The position numbers and the translations under genes were made by a program. A DNA stretch of 64,000 nt from Sphagnum magellanicum (lineage: Eukaryota > Streptophyta > Sphagnopsida > Sphagnales > Sphagnaceae): positions 17,608,001 to 17,672,000 of the forward strand of contig CM038915.1 in NCBI GenBank assembly GCA_021904315.1, written 5' to 3'. The notes under the pieces were generated by a model, which saw only the letters and a program-made list of their open reading frames with translations, ran no database searches and was not told the DNA's origin. This document shows positions 62,622 to 64,000 of this stretch, piece after piece (the stretch's first letter is position 1; each line of letters opens with the position of its first letter).

Positions 62622-64000
62622 TTCAAGTTTTGTTTGGACACCATAACAATTGACCCCTTCCCTTGGATTCGGCCTACCTTGAGTGCTTAAATGTTCAATC
62701 ATCAGCATAGATCCACACAAGAAATATTCTATCAACTAATGGATTTTGGATGTGCATCGACTTGACAAGTTGCTTGGAAGGGTTATCATCATTTTCTTCT
62801 TGTTTGATTTGGGTACGGGGGACAGAACTAACGATTGCAAATACATTCATTGTCCTAAGAACTTCATGAATGACATCTGATCTTTGGTTGGTAGGTGGGG
62901 TGTGTGTGGGGAAGGCCAAGACTTGATGATTCTTTGGGGACTTGTTGCCTCATATCTTCTCAATAATGTTCCAAGTGGTGTTCACAATGTGTTCCCAATT
63001 TGTTTTTGGTGTATTTTTTACATTTTTCCGATATGCTTTGTCAAATGTTCATTTATTTTGTTCCCATAGTTCTCATCTATTATCTCATTTTTTTTGCCCT
63101 ATTTTCCTTATGTTGTTCTTAAAGTTCCCATGACTCCCCATAATGTTCCCAATATCCAATAATCTTTGCCGAAAGTCTTTGCCTATTGTAGCCTAGATAA
63201 CTGAGCCAAAATGGAGAGGCTAGTATGTAAAGTATACTTTAGATGTGTTCAAACTTTGGAGATTTCTTTCTTGCGAGGGTGCAAGCATGGAAACATGTTT
63301 TTTGTGGTGGGCCAATCAACAAGGCCCATCACAAGAAGAAGGTTTCAATCTTTGGACTCTAGAACATCAATTATTCTTTCCTAGGGCCCATCTCACCCAC
63401 ATAAGGTGGCTTGATATTTGAAAGTTATGGCTACTTTTGTCAAACCTTTTGGAGTTTGTGAATCTTCTAGATGGCTGTTTTGGAGGAAGAAGGTGATGAA
63501 AGTTGATATCATTTTTTTTCTCCATGTTTATGCAATGTTTACCCCTGTAATGTCCATGCAACGGCCTCTATGTGCATGTTGTTTCTTTTGCATTACAACA
63601 AATCATTTGCTTTGCTACTTTCCAACTTTATGTCGTTGGAGTTAGGTCAATATCCATGCATGGTTTCTACAAGTGGCCAACCCATTGGGGTTCCTAATAT
63701 GATATTCATTTGTTTGTTGCACCTTTCACTATGTGTTTTGTCAAAATTTTCAACCCACCTCAGTGTATTATACATGGTATCCAAGTCAATCCTTATCCCT
63801 GATGGCCATGTTCCCCATTCCCTTGCCGAGGTCCTGGTCTCCAACTTAAACATTCTAAACAACTTCCAATTAGGCTTTGTGAGAGGGTGACTAAATTCCC
63901 ACATTCCATTGCCTCCTTTTTAGAGGAAAAGAACATGTTGTTTGTTTCTTGTTGGAAGGACATCAAAGGTCCCCAGGTATGTCATTATTTAGTTCGGGAT

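Larger units (their letters stand above)
50998..64000. repeat. Large direct repeat, copy 2 (continues beyond the window)
   Basis: Colinear with 13,210-23,057. Still homologous at the last base of the window, where GTTCGGGAT corresponds to GGTCGGGAT at 23,049-23,057. Differs by a 3.2-kb CACTA insertion (51,664-54,866), a telomere-like insertion (62,608-62,621) and many small changes. Contains an AC microsatellite (about 61,432-61,454) longer than its counterpart at 20,521-20,536. No gene recognised. Confidence 0.93.

Noticed and set aside
1-64000. tRNA, rRNA and other structural RNA genes
   Set aside because: No tRNA-like box A/box B pair or rRNA core sequence was recognised on reading.

Overview
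This is nuclear DNA from a land plant. The evidence is one intron-rich leucine-rich-repeat receptor kinase gene with canonical GT-AG introns, set in about 55 kb of AT-rich, mostly decayed transposon DNA (Ty1/copia, Ty3/gypsy chromovirus, Helitron and CACTA relics). The very low gene density, old transposon debris and solo LTRs fit a large-genome seed plant, perhaps a gymnosperm. That last step is inference.

Layout. 1-13,209 holds a copia reverse-transcriptase scrap, two solo LTRs of one gypsy family (each with a perfect 5-bp target duplication), a chromodomain remnant followed by a polypurine tract and a 3' LTR of the same family in the other orientation, and several unusual simple or inverted repeat fields. 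13,210-23,057 and 50,998-64,000 are two copies of one large direct repeat, and the second copy runs off the window. The second copy carries a 3.2-kb non-autonomous CACTA transposon with a 3-bp target duplication; the first copy preserves the empty site. 24,736-26,930 is a decayed PIF1-type helicase followed by a Ulp1-like cysteine protease domain, probably the C-terminal end of a Helitron protein. 29,458-37,385 is the main gene: an 18-exon LRR receptor-like kinase, predicted at 849 residues, with every splice phase closing. 40,969-41,887 is a likely small three-exon gene of unknown function (158 residues). It is followed at once by the N-terminal part of a Helitron protein (41,905-43,148). 44,090-46,809 is a degraded copia polyprotein on the minus strand, split by a foreign insert and cut at 46,810 by a CACTA-type end.

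Only the receptor kinase looks convincingly functional: signal peptide, LRR ectodomain, one membrane span and a kinase with all catalytic motifs. The small three-exon gene is second. The rest is mobile DNA whose nesting gives a relative history: the large repeat was duplicated first, then the CACTA element entered one copy; a gypsy LTR now forms the left edge of the other copy. Functional statements about the two genes are inferences from sequence patterns. No database search was possible.
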